64,000 bases of DNA from Leptasterias polaris (GCA_037783415.1 JAZGTN010000028.1:1259001-1323000), one strand, 5' to 3'; shown: positions 45,998-60,105, counted from the stretch's first letter. Made by a program: numbers and translations. The notes: generated by a model not told the origin, from the letters alone.

Positions 45998-46038
45998 TAT
46001 ATATATACAATCAGAACGTTCACACTCTATACTCATTC
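45998..46038 (+). promoter_or_regulatory. Candidate core promoter (TATA box and initiator) of the FREM/ECM3-like gene
   Basis: tatatatata at 45998-46007 is followed by an initiator-like tcattc at 46033-46038, whose A is 31-37 bases downstream. This gives a 5' UTR of about 200 bases. A strong acceptor-like sequence (gtttctgtctgcag, ending 46209) just before the start codon leaves open an upstream 5' UTR exon instead. Confidence 0.45.
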
Positions 46039-46234
46039 ATGCACAGTGTGTGGCTCGCTACACAGGTGGCATAGAGAATACCAACTCGGGGCAGCTATCT
46101 TCATAGTTTCAACGCCGCGTGAAGCAGGCTTCTGAACGGGCGGTGGTGAATTTTCCTTTCCGTGTGATTTTTACAGTGTTAGCCAGCACTGTTAAGTTTC
46201 TGTCTGCAGATTTGGCTGTGAATTCTCCGCCACG

Positions 46235-49200
46235 ATGGCAAGAACTCTAGCGCTTTTCGTTGGCTTAGTCGCCGTTCTCACGACAGGAGTTGCGGGCCAG
46301 GGTGCCGATTTCTCGCTAGGTACCACCGACATTCGCGGTGATACATCACCACCGGTTGTAGTCAGGCAACCCCAAGACCCTGTTTCAACGTCCAACGAGA
46401 TAATTCAGCGAAACACCGGCATCAATGTTGCATTTGGCCGCTCAAAGGTTCTCGAACCCGAGACCGAACTGAAGATAAATGTCCAACCAGGCGATAGGTG
46501 TGTGGTGTATGTACTCTCGGATCCTCTTTCGCAGATCCCCGGACGTCTCACCCCAAATCGGTTTCCATGTGACTTCGGTTCTGGCGACGTCAAGTACGTT
46601 CACTTTGGCTCCCGTGTACCCATGCGGGATCGAGTCAAGCTCCAGCTACGGTATGATACGGAGACCAGCACCATCATCATCCCCTTCATGATTGACGTTA
46701 CCGTCGAATCCAAGCAGCTCGAGATTGTCCAGAAGAGAGTGCCCCTGAGAGTTGCCGATTTGATGGGTGAGAGTGACGTTCTTGACGGTGCTAAGCTTGA
46801 GTTTGCCTTTGATCAATCACAGACCTGCAAGGTGACCATCCTCAGCTCTGCCAGTGGATGGCCAAGATATGGACGAGTTGAAGGTGGAGCAGGACGTCTT
46901 GGTTCCATGATTGACTGTGATGAGTTCTTGGCTCTTGGCATCACTTACTTACACACCTCCCTCAATGATTCTCCTCGTATGGACCACATTCCCATGGTTG
47001 TTGAACTTCAAGGTGCTGACGGCAATGTGGTACAACAAGAGTACTTCCAAGTTGATATCAGGATTGATGGAGGAGCAGAGAACAACCCACCAAGCTTCAG
47101 CAACAGCGTAATGATGGTGTTGGAGTTGAACCAGTTCATCATGACAGCCATTACTCCAGATGTCATCGCAGCCGAGGACATTGAAACAGATCCAGATAAG
47201 TTGGTTTTTAACATTACTGTCCCACTAGGCCCCGGTGAGGGTTACATTACAAGTACAGATGACCGTAACCTCCCCATCTCATCTTTCACTCAAAAAGATG
47301 TCCGTGACCTAAAAATAGCTTATGTACCTCCTGCAGAAGATTCCAATGAGCAAAGAATTTTCCAGTTTGAACTTGAAGTTGTTGACGCTGAACTTGCTAC
47401 ATCAGAACAAAATGCTGTTATGATTGTTGTCAACCCCAAAAACACCATGGCCCCAGTTGCAACTAGAAATGCTGGTCTCACTATCTTTGAAGGGCAGGTT
47501 CGACCAATTCTACCTGACCAAAATCTCCAAATTTCTGATGAAAACAACCTCTGGGATGTAGTTATTGCCCCGATACGTGGTCCTTCTCATGGTGTTCTTA
47601 GAGTTAATTTGCAACCAAGAAAATTTTTCACCACTGATGAGCTTATGGCAGGCGTAGTCACTTACCACCATGATGGGTCTGAGACCTACAGTGACAACAT
47701 CATTTTCAGAATGAATGACGGCAAAAATGAGACTGAGTTTTTGTTCCCAATCACCATGGCCCCTATTGATGATCAACCTCCAATTGTTGATGTCAATACT
47801 GGTATTTTGATCCAAGAAAAAGAACTGAAAGGTATCATAAATACTATCCTCAGCGCCACTGATGTTGATTCCGATGATAGCACCATTCGTTTTATCCTAG
47901 AGCCACCCTACTCCACCCAAGGCAACATGATTATCAGACAAGATGTATTGCCAGCAGATCCTCAGAACTGGCAGCTGACGGGCGGTTTTTACGAGAGGGC
48001 AGTCACCGAGTGGACTCTTGATGACATCCTCAGTGGCCGCCTTCACTATCGTCATAACGGTGTTCACAATTCAGATGTTGTCATGGACAGAATGCTTTTC
48101 CGTGTTGCAGACAGTGGCCCTAACCTTTCTCCTGTGAATGAGTTTGTTGTAAAGATTCTGCCTGTTGATGATCAGCCTCCGTACCTGTATCCTGGCACTG
48201 ATCTGGAGATGGCTGTTGATGAGTTTGCCGTGACTATCATTAAGAAAGCTGATCTTAGATACACTGACCAAGACAGTGAAGACCGTAACTTGTACTACAC
48301 AATCACCGACCAACCAAGAGACTTGGACCCCAATAACCCACTTCCAGCTGGTCAAATTGTTTTGGTGGAGGATCCAGACACAGCAGTTACAAACTTCTTC
48401 CAAAGCCAGATCAACCACTTGAAGATTGCCTACAAGCCACCAGGCATTGAGCTTGGTATTACCCCACGCCTTGTCCAGTTTGTCTTTTCTGTTAAAGATG
48501 AGAATGGCAACCTTGTTTCTGGCCAGCACTTTGAAGTTTTCCTCAATCCAGTAGACAACAAACCACCAAGGGTCACCAACACCGGTTTCTCTGTTTCAGA
48601 GGGAGAAGCAATGATTTTCGATCTCAGCATGCTCGATGCTTATGACGAAGACACAGACAGTTCTGAATTAATCTTTTACGTCAAGACCATTCCAGACTAT
48701 GGTAACATTATGATCGACGGAGTTCCAATGCAGCCAGGTGACACCTTTACTCTTGATGACATTTCTCGTGGTAGTGTTACCTACATCAATAATGGAGCTG
48801 AGGAATTTGGAGATATAATAGAGTTGGAGCTGACTGATGGCATTCACACTGTACCAGTCACAATTCAAGTTAATGTTCGTCCAGTTGATGATGAAGCTCC
48901 TACCCTTGACCTCCCACCTGGCACCTTGGGATCCTTCCTTGAAGTCCCTGAGCAGTCGAGCAGCCTCATCACTAACAACATTCTCAGTGCATCAGATCCT
49001 GACACCGAAGATCTCCGTCTTACTTTCATCGTTGACCGTTTCCCTCAAGATGGTATTTTGGAAAACAATGGAATCCCTACTGCATCTTTCTCACAACAAG
49101 ACATTGTTAATGGCTACATTAGATACAGGCACACTGGTGGTGAGATTGGACTTACCAAGCGTGACGACTCATTTAATTTGACCCTGTCTGACATGTCTGA

Positions 49201-51260
49201 TAAATGGGTGAAAGACAATACCGTTATTACACAAATTGAGGTCTTTGTCACTATCCTTCCCGTTGACAACCTTGCTCCCAATGTGACCGTTGGTGATCTC
49301 TTTGATGTTGATGAGGGTGGAAAGGCTACAATCACTCTGAACCATCTATCTGCAACTGACATTGATTCCATTGATGATGATATTGTCTGTACTGTCATTG
49401 TGCAAACAACAAATGGCTACCTAGAGAATATTTCTCCTTCCCCTGGCTCCGAGAAATCTCGTGCTGGGATTGCTATCAGTGCTTTTTCACTCAAAGATCT
49501 CCGTCTGAACCACATCAACTACGTCCAGAGTATGCACAAAGGCTCCGAGCCCCAAGAAGATCAGTTCACCTTCGCTTGCTCAGATGGCATCAACACAGCG
49601 CAGACTTACTTCTTCCCCATTGAGATTAACCCAGTCAATGATGAGGAACCCCAGATCTTTGTGAGGGAGATCGTTGTTGAGGAGGGTGGCATGATCAAGA
49701 TTGATCCAGTAGTGCTGAATGGAGTTGATGAAGATATCCCAGATGATGAACTGCATTTCCACATCATTGTCAAGCCAGTAAATGGAGATCTCATCCAATC
49801 CCGAGCAGACATCATTATTCCAGTCAAAAACTTCACCTTGGAGCAACTTCGCAGTGGCGTCGATATTTTCTACAAGCACGATGGCAGCGAAACAAGTTCA
49901 GACTCTTTCACTGTTACTCTGACTGATGGTGTCCATGAAGTCAGTGCTGTTGTTAACGTCATTGTCTTACCAGCTGATGACGAGACTCCACGACTCTCCG
50001 TCAATGATGGTCTTGATATTGAAATTGGCGATATCAGAATCATCACCAACCGTATCCTGCAGGCCACCGATCTTGATTCACCAGACTCTAATCTCACTTT
50101 TGTTGTCCGTTTGGAACCCAGAAATGGACTGCTGCAGAGATTGGACAAGATCGACGGCACTGTTTTGGAAAACATCACCCTTGGCATGAATTTCACACAG
50201 TGGGAAATTGACAACCAGCGTATCCGTTACATTCACACTGGAACTGAAGGCGGCAGAGACCTCATCAAGTTTGATGTCACAGATGGCACTAATCCTCTGA
50301 TTGATCGTTACTTCTACGTCAATATTGACTATGTTGACAATGTCCACCCTGATGTTATCAATGCGGGTGTGACTCTTCAAGAAGGTGGGCGTGTCACCTT
50401 GACCACTGACATTCTCAGTACAAATGACATAAACAGTCCAGATGAAGACCTTGTTTTCACCATTGCAGAGGGACCAATCAAAGGGCATCTTGAGAGCACT
50501 GATAATCCTGGTGTCCCAATCACCACCTTCACACAACTCGACTTGGCCGGCAACAAGATCTACTATGTTCACACTCAAGACGATGAGATGAAAATGGACA
50601 GCTTCCAGTTTGAGGTGGCCGATGGTTTCAACACGGTGGTCCGCACTTTCCGCATCTCCCTTAGTGAAGTGGACAACAAGAAACCAGTTGTCACCTTCAC
50701 CAAGCTGACAATGAAGGAAGGAGACAACAAACTGATCACACCATTCGAGCTCCGCATTGATGACACCGACACCAGGGATCCACTGAAGCTGAAGTTCACT
50801 ATCACCCAATTGCCCGTCCACGGCAATCTCCTTCGTGACAACAATGAAATTGTCACAATGTTCACCATGGATGACCTGAATGAGAATCGCATCAGCTACC
50901 AGCATGACGGCACCGAGTCCGACTCTGATAGCTTCTCCTTCATCGTCACAGATGGCACCCACACCGACTTTGCCGTCTCCCCCAACCTTGATGAGTTCAC
51001 ACGCACACCGCAGAAGATGCGCATCAAGATTCTACCGGTGGACAACGGCATGCCGCAGATTGTGGTCAACCGAGGGGCACCGACACTGAACACCCTGGGG
51101 TCTGGTCACCTTGGCTTCCTCATCACCAACAAGTTCATCCGTGCTGAGGATAGAGACAGCGACGATGGCGGCCTCATCTACACCATCTCAACCCATCCCA
51201 GGTACGGTTACATCATGAATCTTGGTCTCGGCAACATCAGCATCTCCAACTTCACCCAAG
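46235..51260 (+). CDS. FREM/ECM3-like extracellular matrix protein, first coding exon (1675 codons; 3' part outside window)
   Basis: The start codon has a good context (gccacgatgg) and an in-frame stop upstream at 46193. Residues 1-21 (MARTLALFVGLVAVLTTGVA) are a signal peptide. About residues 22-280 form an N-terminal region without recognised domains. Twelve CSPG repeats follow, beginning near residues 283, 405, 514, 648, 777, 887, 1014, 1138, 1251, 1371, 1483 and 1606. Most show an E(G/x) strand, DxD(S/T) acidic turns, G.(I/L) and YxHxG(S/T)E blocks. Twelve CSPG repeats is the FRAS1/FREM number; the absence of the VWC/furin-like modules of FRAS1 points to FREM or sea urchin ECM3, a basement-membrane protein used as a migration substrate by primary mesenchyme cells. 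Calx-beta domains should follow in later exons. Donor caag|gtgagt at 51261 splits a codon after its first base; the open frame to 51310 is intron read-through. Confidence 0.93.
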
Positions 51261-53575
51261 GTGAGTCCCTCAAACATTTGTATTTTGTGAAGGAAAGAAT
51301 AAGTCACTGATTTTGGTTGGTCAAATATTACCTTGTCACATTATCGTCAAAAGGATACTTTAGGAATGCAAAAAATATCAACAGAAAAATGAAATCCAGT
51401 ATTTTTCCATACATTGTCGTGACTTGTTTGTTTCACACAGTTCATTTTTCTACCATTCTAAATATTGGAAATGGCAAGAGATGCAGAGAAAAATCCATGT
51501 TTCATTGATACTTATTTTTGTCGTTGTATATATGTTTAAAATGTGAAGCATTGCAAAATGCAATTTTCATCGAACACAAAATCTTATCGTTGTAACTTTG
51601 AAAAAGGTTTTTTCGCCTGTGAACTTGCCATTTCAAATGTTGCAAAAATGTTACTAACTTTTCTTACTAGATGTATTTGATGTCCAGGAAAAAAATATCC
51701 ATGCTATTCACAACTTATTGCCATACAGAGTAAAAATACAATGGAAATTTCATGACAACCAATGTAACCAGCATCAGAATTTTATCACATTGTTTTATTT
51801 AAATCTGCAATTCTGTGCTAAAATTGTTTCCATTTTCCACAATATAAATTTCTGAATAATGCAGTTGATCTACTTTGCTGTAATTTTTCTTAAGCTCAGA
51901 ACCTGTTGAGTTTAACTTGCACTGTAAATGTTGCTAAAATTAGTTTGTCCTTGGATAATGAATTGCTTTCTGATTCGGTCTGTTGGTTACTGTAGGAGTT
52001 ATTCCCGTTTTGTGAAATGGCATCAGATTGGCTTCATTGATTTAATTTGGCATTCGTACTTCACTCCAGAGCCTGTTTTTGTGCTTCGTGACCCATTGAA
52101 AAAGGCACACAGGAAGTGGTATTTAATAACTTGACAGGGTTCTTTTTTAAACCAGCTCATTCTTTACTTTTTTTTTTTTACTTTTGTCTTCGGACCTTGG
52201 GAAGATCAACAGATTTTTTTTATTCCTGTGAATCTAACAGACCCTTTTGTGACACAACCCCCATGTCGTTGCGTTCGATTGTAACAATGACTTATCAAGT
52301 TTTTAACTTGTATTTTAAAAATTGTGCCTCATTTGATTGCCTTCTGCCAAGAATATAAACACAAATCGATAAATCCTGAAGATCTTATAAATGTACTCTA
52401 AGTTTCATGCTTTGTTCTTGAAAGGAAAGGGCAGTTTTTGCTCCTTTGAAAGGGCACATAATAAATTGTAAATTTGTACTGAAACATTTCAAGGGGCAAC
52501 AATGCAGTGACCAGGGGCAACGGAGGCAAGTGCCCCATTACCTCTGTGAGGTACTGGGCTAGCTAGCCTGCATAACTTAATTTCTGTGTGAATGCACACC
52601 CCCAATCCCTCTGTACTGTACAAGCAAACGTTAGGTACACATACATGAGCTTAAGAAATAACAATTTCAAATTTGAATGTGAAAAGTATTTCCTGCTTTA
52701 ACTATGTTCCTGGTGTTTACATTTAGGCCAGCATTTATACAGAAATGTTTGCTCTTAGAGGATTTGAGTGTGGTTTGTTCTTATGGGACATTTGTTCCTG
52801 TACCTTTTTAGGAAGGACATTCGTTGCCCACAGCATTACAGCAAGGCGGTTACGTTTGGCTTTAGAATAAGTGGCATTACATTTCAATGAGTGTTTAAAC
52901 TCCAAGATTGTTCCCAAGTCAAAGATGTTTTCAGGCAGATGGAAACAGTTTCTTATTAACTGAAGAGAGAAACTTATGTCATGGCCAAGACTTTCATTCT
53001 GTCTTAAAGGAATTGAAGACACAATAATTCTAATGAACCTTTTTAAACAAAAAGTGACTTAAAATGAATATGTAATTCCTGGCATGCTAAATTAAGATTT
53101 TTTTTAAGAACTAGAAAACTTGGAAAAATAGAATCAGCTGTTGCAAACTGCTTACCAACCAAACTTTTTACTATCCTCAAAGTTCAACCCAAGCAGGCTT
53201 TCTCAAAGGCTAAATAACTTGTTATGTCTGATGTATGCTTTTAAGTGTATGCTGAATTTTGCATCTTCACTTTTAATCACTTATGATGCCAAACAGCAGT
53301 TTCCCCTCTTCAAAGTTTGATTTGATTTCCATCTAGCCTTGTCCAATTCTATATTTATATTTCTGGTGGAATACCAGTCAACTTGAAATCATGGGGACAT
53401 CGGACTCTGAATCCGTTGTCATTCAAATTGTACATGGCGCACTTTGATCTGTTTGAGTGTCAGTTTTGATTTTAATTTATCCTGTTCCAATGGTCGGCTC
53501 TCAAAATCGCTTCCAAGCTCATTGAGGAAAAAACCCCATCAGATCATGTGGATAAGGGATGGCTGGCTTTCAACG

Positions 53576-53720
53576 CCTAATTTCATAGAGCTGCTTATGT
53601 ACAAAAAGTAGCTAAGCAAAAGAAAAATTATGCTTACAAGAATACAGGTTACTTGCAAGAATGCCATTTCATATGCACAATATGTGACTGGTATCCTGCT
53701 CTATTTGCTTAGCTGGCTGT
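53576..53720. repeat. Decayed MITE of the gggcc..ataaagc family
   Basis: atttcatagagctgcttat, then gctaagcaaaagaaaaatta and gctatttgcttagc-like blocks match the 4288-4480 copy in order. The terminal repeats are eroded. Confidence 0.45.
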
Positions 53721-54750
53721 GATAGCTCAAACAGATGTCTTTCATACTTATTTTTTTAAAAAGGTATTTCAGCTGGCTTTTTATTGTCTGTGTTGATTTT
53801 GGGTTGTTTCAGTTGTTGATGTTTTAAGGGAGTAAGTTTTGATGATGTGGTTCATATGTCTGATCTGGGGCAAATAATCCAGCAACCGAAACATTTATAA
53901 GGCACCAGTCTAAGGGTCGTTATCATAGGGTGTTATACTCAAAGTGCTGTACAATAAGCCTATTGTTATGGGGTTTTTGTTTTTAAAGAGTTTCTCAGAT
54001 ATTGTCCTTTTACAGTCTAACAAATGTTTGGTACTTCCAGATTTAGTCCCCCAAAAAAACACACACCAAAACTAGAGTTCACAATTACACAAGAGCAATT
54101 TGTATTTCCATCTCTCTGGTAAATTCTCATAAACTCTGCAACTCTTAAAAGTCTGTTACATGCTGACAGTTATTCTGTAGAACATATGTAGATGTTTTGT
54201 TTTTAAAAGGTAGCTATCAACTAGTTACAACAACATCCCATAAAACAAACACAACCCAAATAGAGTTGTTAAGGATGTGTACAGCAGTCATCTAAGTCTG
54301 CATTGTTTCCTGTCATCCTGTTGTTTGTCCAGACAGGAAATATTTCAACTGTTTTATTGACCCCCTCAGACACTGCCCTACCTGGAATATTAGGTAACAA
54401 ATTGTAATTGTTTGTTTGTTTTGTTATTCCGGGGCTTAAATTATTTGGGGAAAATCCAGAGCAGCAGGGCTTGTAGCTCAAAGTATTTACTGGAACATAG
54501 TGTTTTTACAAGACCTAATTCAAAATGAGAAAGAAACTTGCTGACACAACATACATTTAACTGTTTTTATTTGAACAAACGGTGTTTGTCTTTCTCATTT
54601 GTCTTTCATATTAAGAATACTTCGTTACTCAGCAGAATTAAAAGGGATTTGTCGAACCCAAAGTCAACATTTGAACATGATTTTTTAAATGCATCGTTAT
54701 TTAATTGAAAATCACAAAACATCGGGTCTTGTGTTTACTGGCCCGACACT

Positions 54751-54849
54751 AAAATCACTGGCGTCGGGACTACAGTTCAGTGTAAAATCACTGGCGTCGG
54801 GACTACAGTTCAGTGTAAAATCACTGGCGTCGGGACTACAGTTCAGTGT
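54751..54849. repeat. 33-bp tandem repeat, three identical copies
   Basis: Unit aaaatcactggcgtcgggac plus tacagttcagtgt, at 54751, 54784 and 54817, with no differences between copies. Confidence 0.95.
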
Positions 54850-57800
54850 AAAATTCGAGCCCTGCTATTGATAGTTGACTTCAACACTAAATCATCAATG
54901 CAAAACTTACAGCAACTTTGTTACTTTCTATTCGTTTATTTGAAGTGTAAAAAACAAGAGCTTGAGTTTCATCAGGCAAAATTCCATGTTGAGTTTTTAA
55001 AAAAGAATTTCTTTGCACTCGCTAATTGTGGCACGATGGGTGTATTGGTCAAAATCAAATCAAGATGTTTTATTTCCGTGTGTTACGAGACAATGTGGGG
55101 ATGAGCATGATCACGTTATGACTAATTTCCGGCAAACTTCTAAAAGAAAGCCTCTCCAACCAATTACAGGAAATTGTTAATTGGAGGGTAATTATTGGCA
55201 TGATACATCATTGGGTGTCGGAAGAACACATTAATTTCAAGAAAGTGATCTTTTTAGGATGACAACTAATAACTGCCGTACAGCTTAGTTGACAAATGTT
55301 TAGTCAAGTTTTGTAACTGTGTTAATTATCAAGACCTTTTAGTTGATGAGTAATTCATAGTACATGTACAAGAGATATTTAAAAACCTACTTTAAAGACG
55401 CCTTGTCAATTTTTGTCGTTGACAAATTGATGGTAGGAATTTATTTAAAATATTAGAAAGCTTTTTTTTTCAGTCAAGGAAGACATACATTTGAGACTAG
55501 ATTTGTGCATGAAGGTTTTTGGTGGTTTTTTTTGCATTTAAACGGAACTTGTGACTTTCGTTTAATTTTTCTACCAGTGCAAATTTTGTCATTGATTAAT
55601 AATAGTTTGTATTTAAAAGATACAAAATGGGTTATTGTTGGTATCTGGCATTGTCTGATGTTACCTGCATTAAAAATTTGCATGTTATGATTTTACATGT
55701 ATTTATTGCATTGTGGATAGGTGAATTACAAACACTTTTGGTCATCATAATTAGGTAATCATAATTAGGTAATCATAATTTGTCATTTTTTGTCAGCATC
55801 CTGAAAAAGATAAAGTTAAGGTCATTCCAGTGATTCAACCTTAGTCTTGAAGAAAATGTATTTTATTTGACCACTTATACCAAACTTGTTCTAATAAATC
55901 TACCCATTTTTGAACTTCAATTTCTGTAGACCTCACACTGTTTATCAGTGTGGCCCAATTCAATACTCTGAACTGTGAAGAAAAAACACTGTTTTGGGCC
56001 AAGGTTGAAGGTGGTTGATGTGAATTGAATTAACTTTTTTTTTTTCCATTCATATTTAAATTGACATTTGTTATGTGTTGATACAGAAATTGTTCTGTCC
56101 TGGCAGTTTTAAACTACTTAGTCCATTTTGTTTTACTCGATTCATTCGGCCATTTTGTTTTTCAAAGTGGCATTGGGTGAGGTGTACTTTTTGACAATTT
56201 ATCAAATTTAGACAAATTCCAGATCAGTTTGATATTGTGGAGGGAAAGGATGTTTTTGGTAGATTTGTTACACTTTTTGTGGCAAGTAAAGTACCCCCCC
56301 CCCCCAAAAAAAACCCCACAGGATTTGCCTGTAACTTGTTCAGTGGCTAGCCAGTGGGTACAGTTAGCTTGTCATTTCACTAGTCTACCAGCTTGTGCAT
56401 TAGTCCATGCCTCATATTTCAACACTGAACTAGCCAGCCAGACGACTTGGGAGAACATTTTGACTAGTCCTGGGGTGTTTAAACTGGCATTTAGCCAGCG
56501 GACTAGTGTTAGGGGAGAACACGACATAATGTCCATACACTAAATTAATATTTGTGTGCTCTTGTGATGGAGTAAGATTGTAACTTGGATGCTGCCTTGA
56601 TGCTGATTTTTAAAACAGCTGACTCATGTCCTGAAGAAAAATAAGCTAATTACATGGAAACTAAAGAGAGGGGACAAGGGAAGAATGCTGCTAAGCAGTG
56701 TTTGCTACTAGTACTACCCCCCAAAACCCACATAGTGATCAAGCTTAATTGATTTTACTTAAAGCCCAAGTCTGTATTCAGAAACATACCTACAACCTGC
56801 CTCCCCATCAAAGGTCTTTGGTCTCCTCAAATGGCTCATCCTCTTTTTGTGTTCGGTAAATACCAATTCTTAAAGAGGATAACTGTGTGGGTTGTTTGGA
56901 TAGATGATTGCTAAAGGTTTACGAAGGGGCTTAAAAAACCCCAAATCTGTCCTCCCTCGATGATGACGGTACCAGGACAGCGCAACAAGTTCATGGATTA
57001 TTTATCGGTGATTTGTTGGACCTGTATAAGCTTGCCTCGTAGCAAGGCTCATGAGTAGCTGGTGCTTGTTGTTAACTTCTTGAACTGTGAAGTAACACTT
57101 TAAGGATTTGAGGTGCAGCACTGAGTGTTGACCTAAAGTATAGTGCTCATCTCATGCGCCACTTCCCTGCTGCATATTGTTCCAAGTTTTGTTCAATTAT
57201 CCAGTTCATAAACACGGCCGTCCCTGGTGTTTATAAGTCTCTCTCTCTTTTGGGAGTAGTGGTTGAGGAAAAAACAAATAGGATGTGCCTTAAGCTGAGC
57301 AAGACATGAAGGGGTACTTAGCAAAAGAATGCTTTTCAAAGATACCTCTTCAACTTAAACAGGTGTCAATTTCTACCTTGTGCTAACATGTTTTTTTTTA
57401 ACTAAAATTTTTCCATGGATACATGGTCACATGTTAAGCCACCCAGAATGTTGTGGTATTTGCAGGAATGGTTGTGTTATAAGAGTTAGTCAACTATGGA
57501 AGTATTTATAGAAATCTTTTTGCAGCAAAAGCAATTTTGTGGAATTGTAAAAAAAAGTTTTGTCTTTCAGGCGAACTGTCCAGTGATATGCATGACTTCA
57601 ATGCTTTTTTGTAAGATTACTTGTTTGTCGTTTTTTTACCTCAATTGTAAGAAACCAAATTTGCTTTTCAAAATCTGTAGTTTTGAAATTCACTGTTGAA
57701 CTTTAGTAGCAATTCATGAGTAAATCCAATATGATTATTACCTAGTTTTTTCTTTCTGTATAAGACACATGACTTTATTTCGTCGGAATAATATTTCAAG

Positions 57801-58289
57801 CCCCCAGCTTCGTTGATTGGCAGATTATTTCACTGGGTTGCATGGCAACCTTTATCCTGTGTATTTATGGCTAATCACCTTTTGACATCCTTGTTTGATG
57901 CTTGTTACCTTTGAGAAAGTAAAGGGTGGAGGATAAACATACATCCATATGTGTAGAGCAAACCCTTGTTAGTCAGTACTTCTGGTTCCCCCCCCCAACC
58001 TTACCACCCTCCATCTCGTTGTTTTGATTCTTAAAATCAACTCTAGTTTGAAAAATCAAGTAGAATTGCATACCCTGAACATTTCATACTCGAGTACATA
58101 CCTTTGTGAGGTCCCCAACCTTCATTACCACCTCTTCAACATTTTAAGATGCCATTAGCATGGCCCTACATGGAAGTATGAAGGAGGGATTAACTACATG
58201 AGGCTTCACATTTACTGGCATGACTAATCCAACCCCCCTGCCTCTTTTTTTGTTAAGAGTCTAAAGAAAAAAATTAGAAAAGAAATACA

Positions 58290-58499
58290 GGCATTCCTGA
58301 GCCCAGTTTTCTTTGCTTGAGCTTAGGAGCTCAACAAACACAGAGTCCTGATGAAAGAATAGAGTTAGATGGTCAAACAGGTCACCCTCTTAATGTGGAC
58401 TTGAAACCTGTTGTGTGTCATGAGTCCAACAATGGTGGCCACCGTTGTTGGTTTTGGAGAACCCTCGCTTTTGTCACTGGATTCATTGTCGGCTTTTGA
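58290..58499 (+). other. Protein-like ORF, possible exon or pseudogene of a type II membrane protein
   Basis: The frame is open from 58278 to the tga at 58497-58499. It includes GAQQTQSPDERIELDGQTGH, then HPLNVDLKPVV and RCWFWRTLAFVTGFIVGF, a hydrophobic segment after a polar N-terminal stretch. The layout (short acidic cytoplasmic part, VDLK motif, then a membrane anchor ending GF) faintly recalls transferrin receptor/NAALADase N-termini. No good acceptor or donor bounds it and it stops right after the hydrophobic run. It is either a chance ORF, a decayed fragment or an exon of an unseen gene. Confidence 0.2.
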
Positions 58500-59737
58500 G
58501 CATGGTGGGAATTGCAAATAGTTTAACATGTATGTAAAATACATTGGGGCAAGTCAAACAGTCCCCATAAAAGGATCAATGACAGACTTTCAAAGCTTCT
58601 AAAAAATCAGTAGCGATCATGTTTTGATTTAATGCTTTTATGCTTTAGTTTGACTTTTGAAAATCACAAATGTTTTATTCTTGACCCCCCCCCCCCCCCC
58701 CGCACTTGTGATTTCATTGTCCCTCCTACTTTAAAGTTGCTACATGTACTTAGAACTTGGTATGAATCATCTCTCAAGTGTTGAAATATCGATCTAAAAT
58801 AATCCTTGGGTTGACAAGAAGAATCATTCAGCGCCAGCAATCAGAGCCTCAATTGTCATAATGATAGAGGCTGTACCAATTAAATACAATACTCAATGCC
58901 AATTACAACTACTGCGACCTTACAAATTGAATTGCTACAAGGGCACCAGTTCATTACAGGTCCAGGGATGTCTTAACATTCTGCCGGCCTGCAACTTATC
59001 AGCTGATTTCCACAACTTTTTGTATAAGAATAGTAGTGCCGTAGTGAACTGAACACCACTGTTTTGTGTAATTGAGAATCAGAATGTTCCCCTTTCTTTT
59101 GCAATGTCAAAATTAACATTTAGTTGTCTGTGTTGCAGTAACAGTAGTTTATGTTTCTACAAGATGGAATCTGATTAGTTTCCCCAAGCCTCACTTTGTG
59201 ATGATTAGCCTATATTTACAAAAAGCGAGATGGTTTCATACTGTGACATGTTTGTGTTTTTTCCTCTTGTTCCTTTGCCTTAACAAGTTTTAGAAAGCTG
59301 GGTAACTGACTATCATAACCAAGGGAAGACATACACAGCCCTTTCTGTGTCCAAACCCCAATCTAGGTCTACAGTTGTGGTGATGTAAATTGTCTGTAAA
59401 TCCTCTAAAATGTAACATCCTTAAAGTTCAAAGAATTTCACTCTTGACAAAGTGGAGCCAATAACCCATTCTTGAGGAGCTTTCATTTTTTGTACAATGG
59501 CACCCCGATAAAGGGTCGTCTTTTCGGAGAGAGTAAAGCTGCAGACTGAAGATCTTAACATATAAGAAAGATGGCTTTGTCAGGGCATCTTTTCATCTTT
59601 AAGAACTGTACCCAAGAACATCAACTTCTAATTGATCAGAAAATGCATCCAAGTTAGCTGAAAAGAAATGACATCATTCACAAGTACAGCATCTGGTGTT
59701 TCTCTCAAAAATAAATAGGGAAGAACAAAACGTCCTT

Positions 59738-60105
59738 TAAAGGCCCTGTACACTATTGGTAATATCGAAAAACACAAATGTTCACAGATTCACACATAAC
59801 TTACATGATTTAAAGTAAGTAATGGTAGAAAGGGTTCCTTAAAATATTTCTGCCTAAAATGCTATTGTTTCTGAGAAATGAGTAAAACAATAGTTTTTAT
59901 CACGCGTGATAATAAACTCGATGTTTGAAAAACAGAAAACACATAAGGTCCCTTTTCACTTTTTTCTCGTGACCTCGATGACCAGTTGAGCTCAAATTTT
60001 CACAGGTTTGTTATTTCATGTATGTGGTTGATTACACAAAACATGAACACTGTCTGTGATTATTTTGTCAGCTCTACCAATCCTGTATAATACCTTTTAA
60101 GGTCA
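59738..60105. mobile_element. MITE related to 6217-6579
   Basis: Starts taaaggccctgtacactatt and shares gagaaatgagtaaaacaata, tcgatgaccagttgagctc and cacaggtttgttatttc with the 6.2-kb copy. The right end is decayed. Confidence 0.6.

Noticed and set aside
46405..51093. Long minus-strand and other-frame ORFs over the matrix gene (for example 50078-50962)
   Set aside because: Shadow frames of a highly biased coding exon; no domain resemblance.
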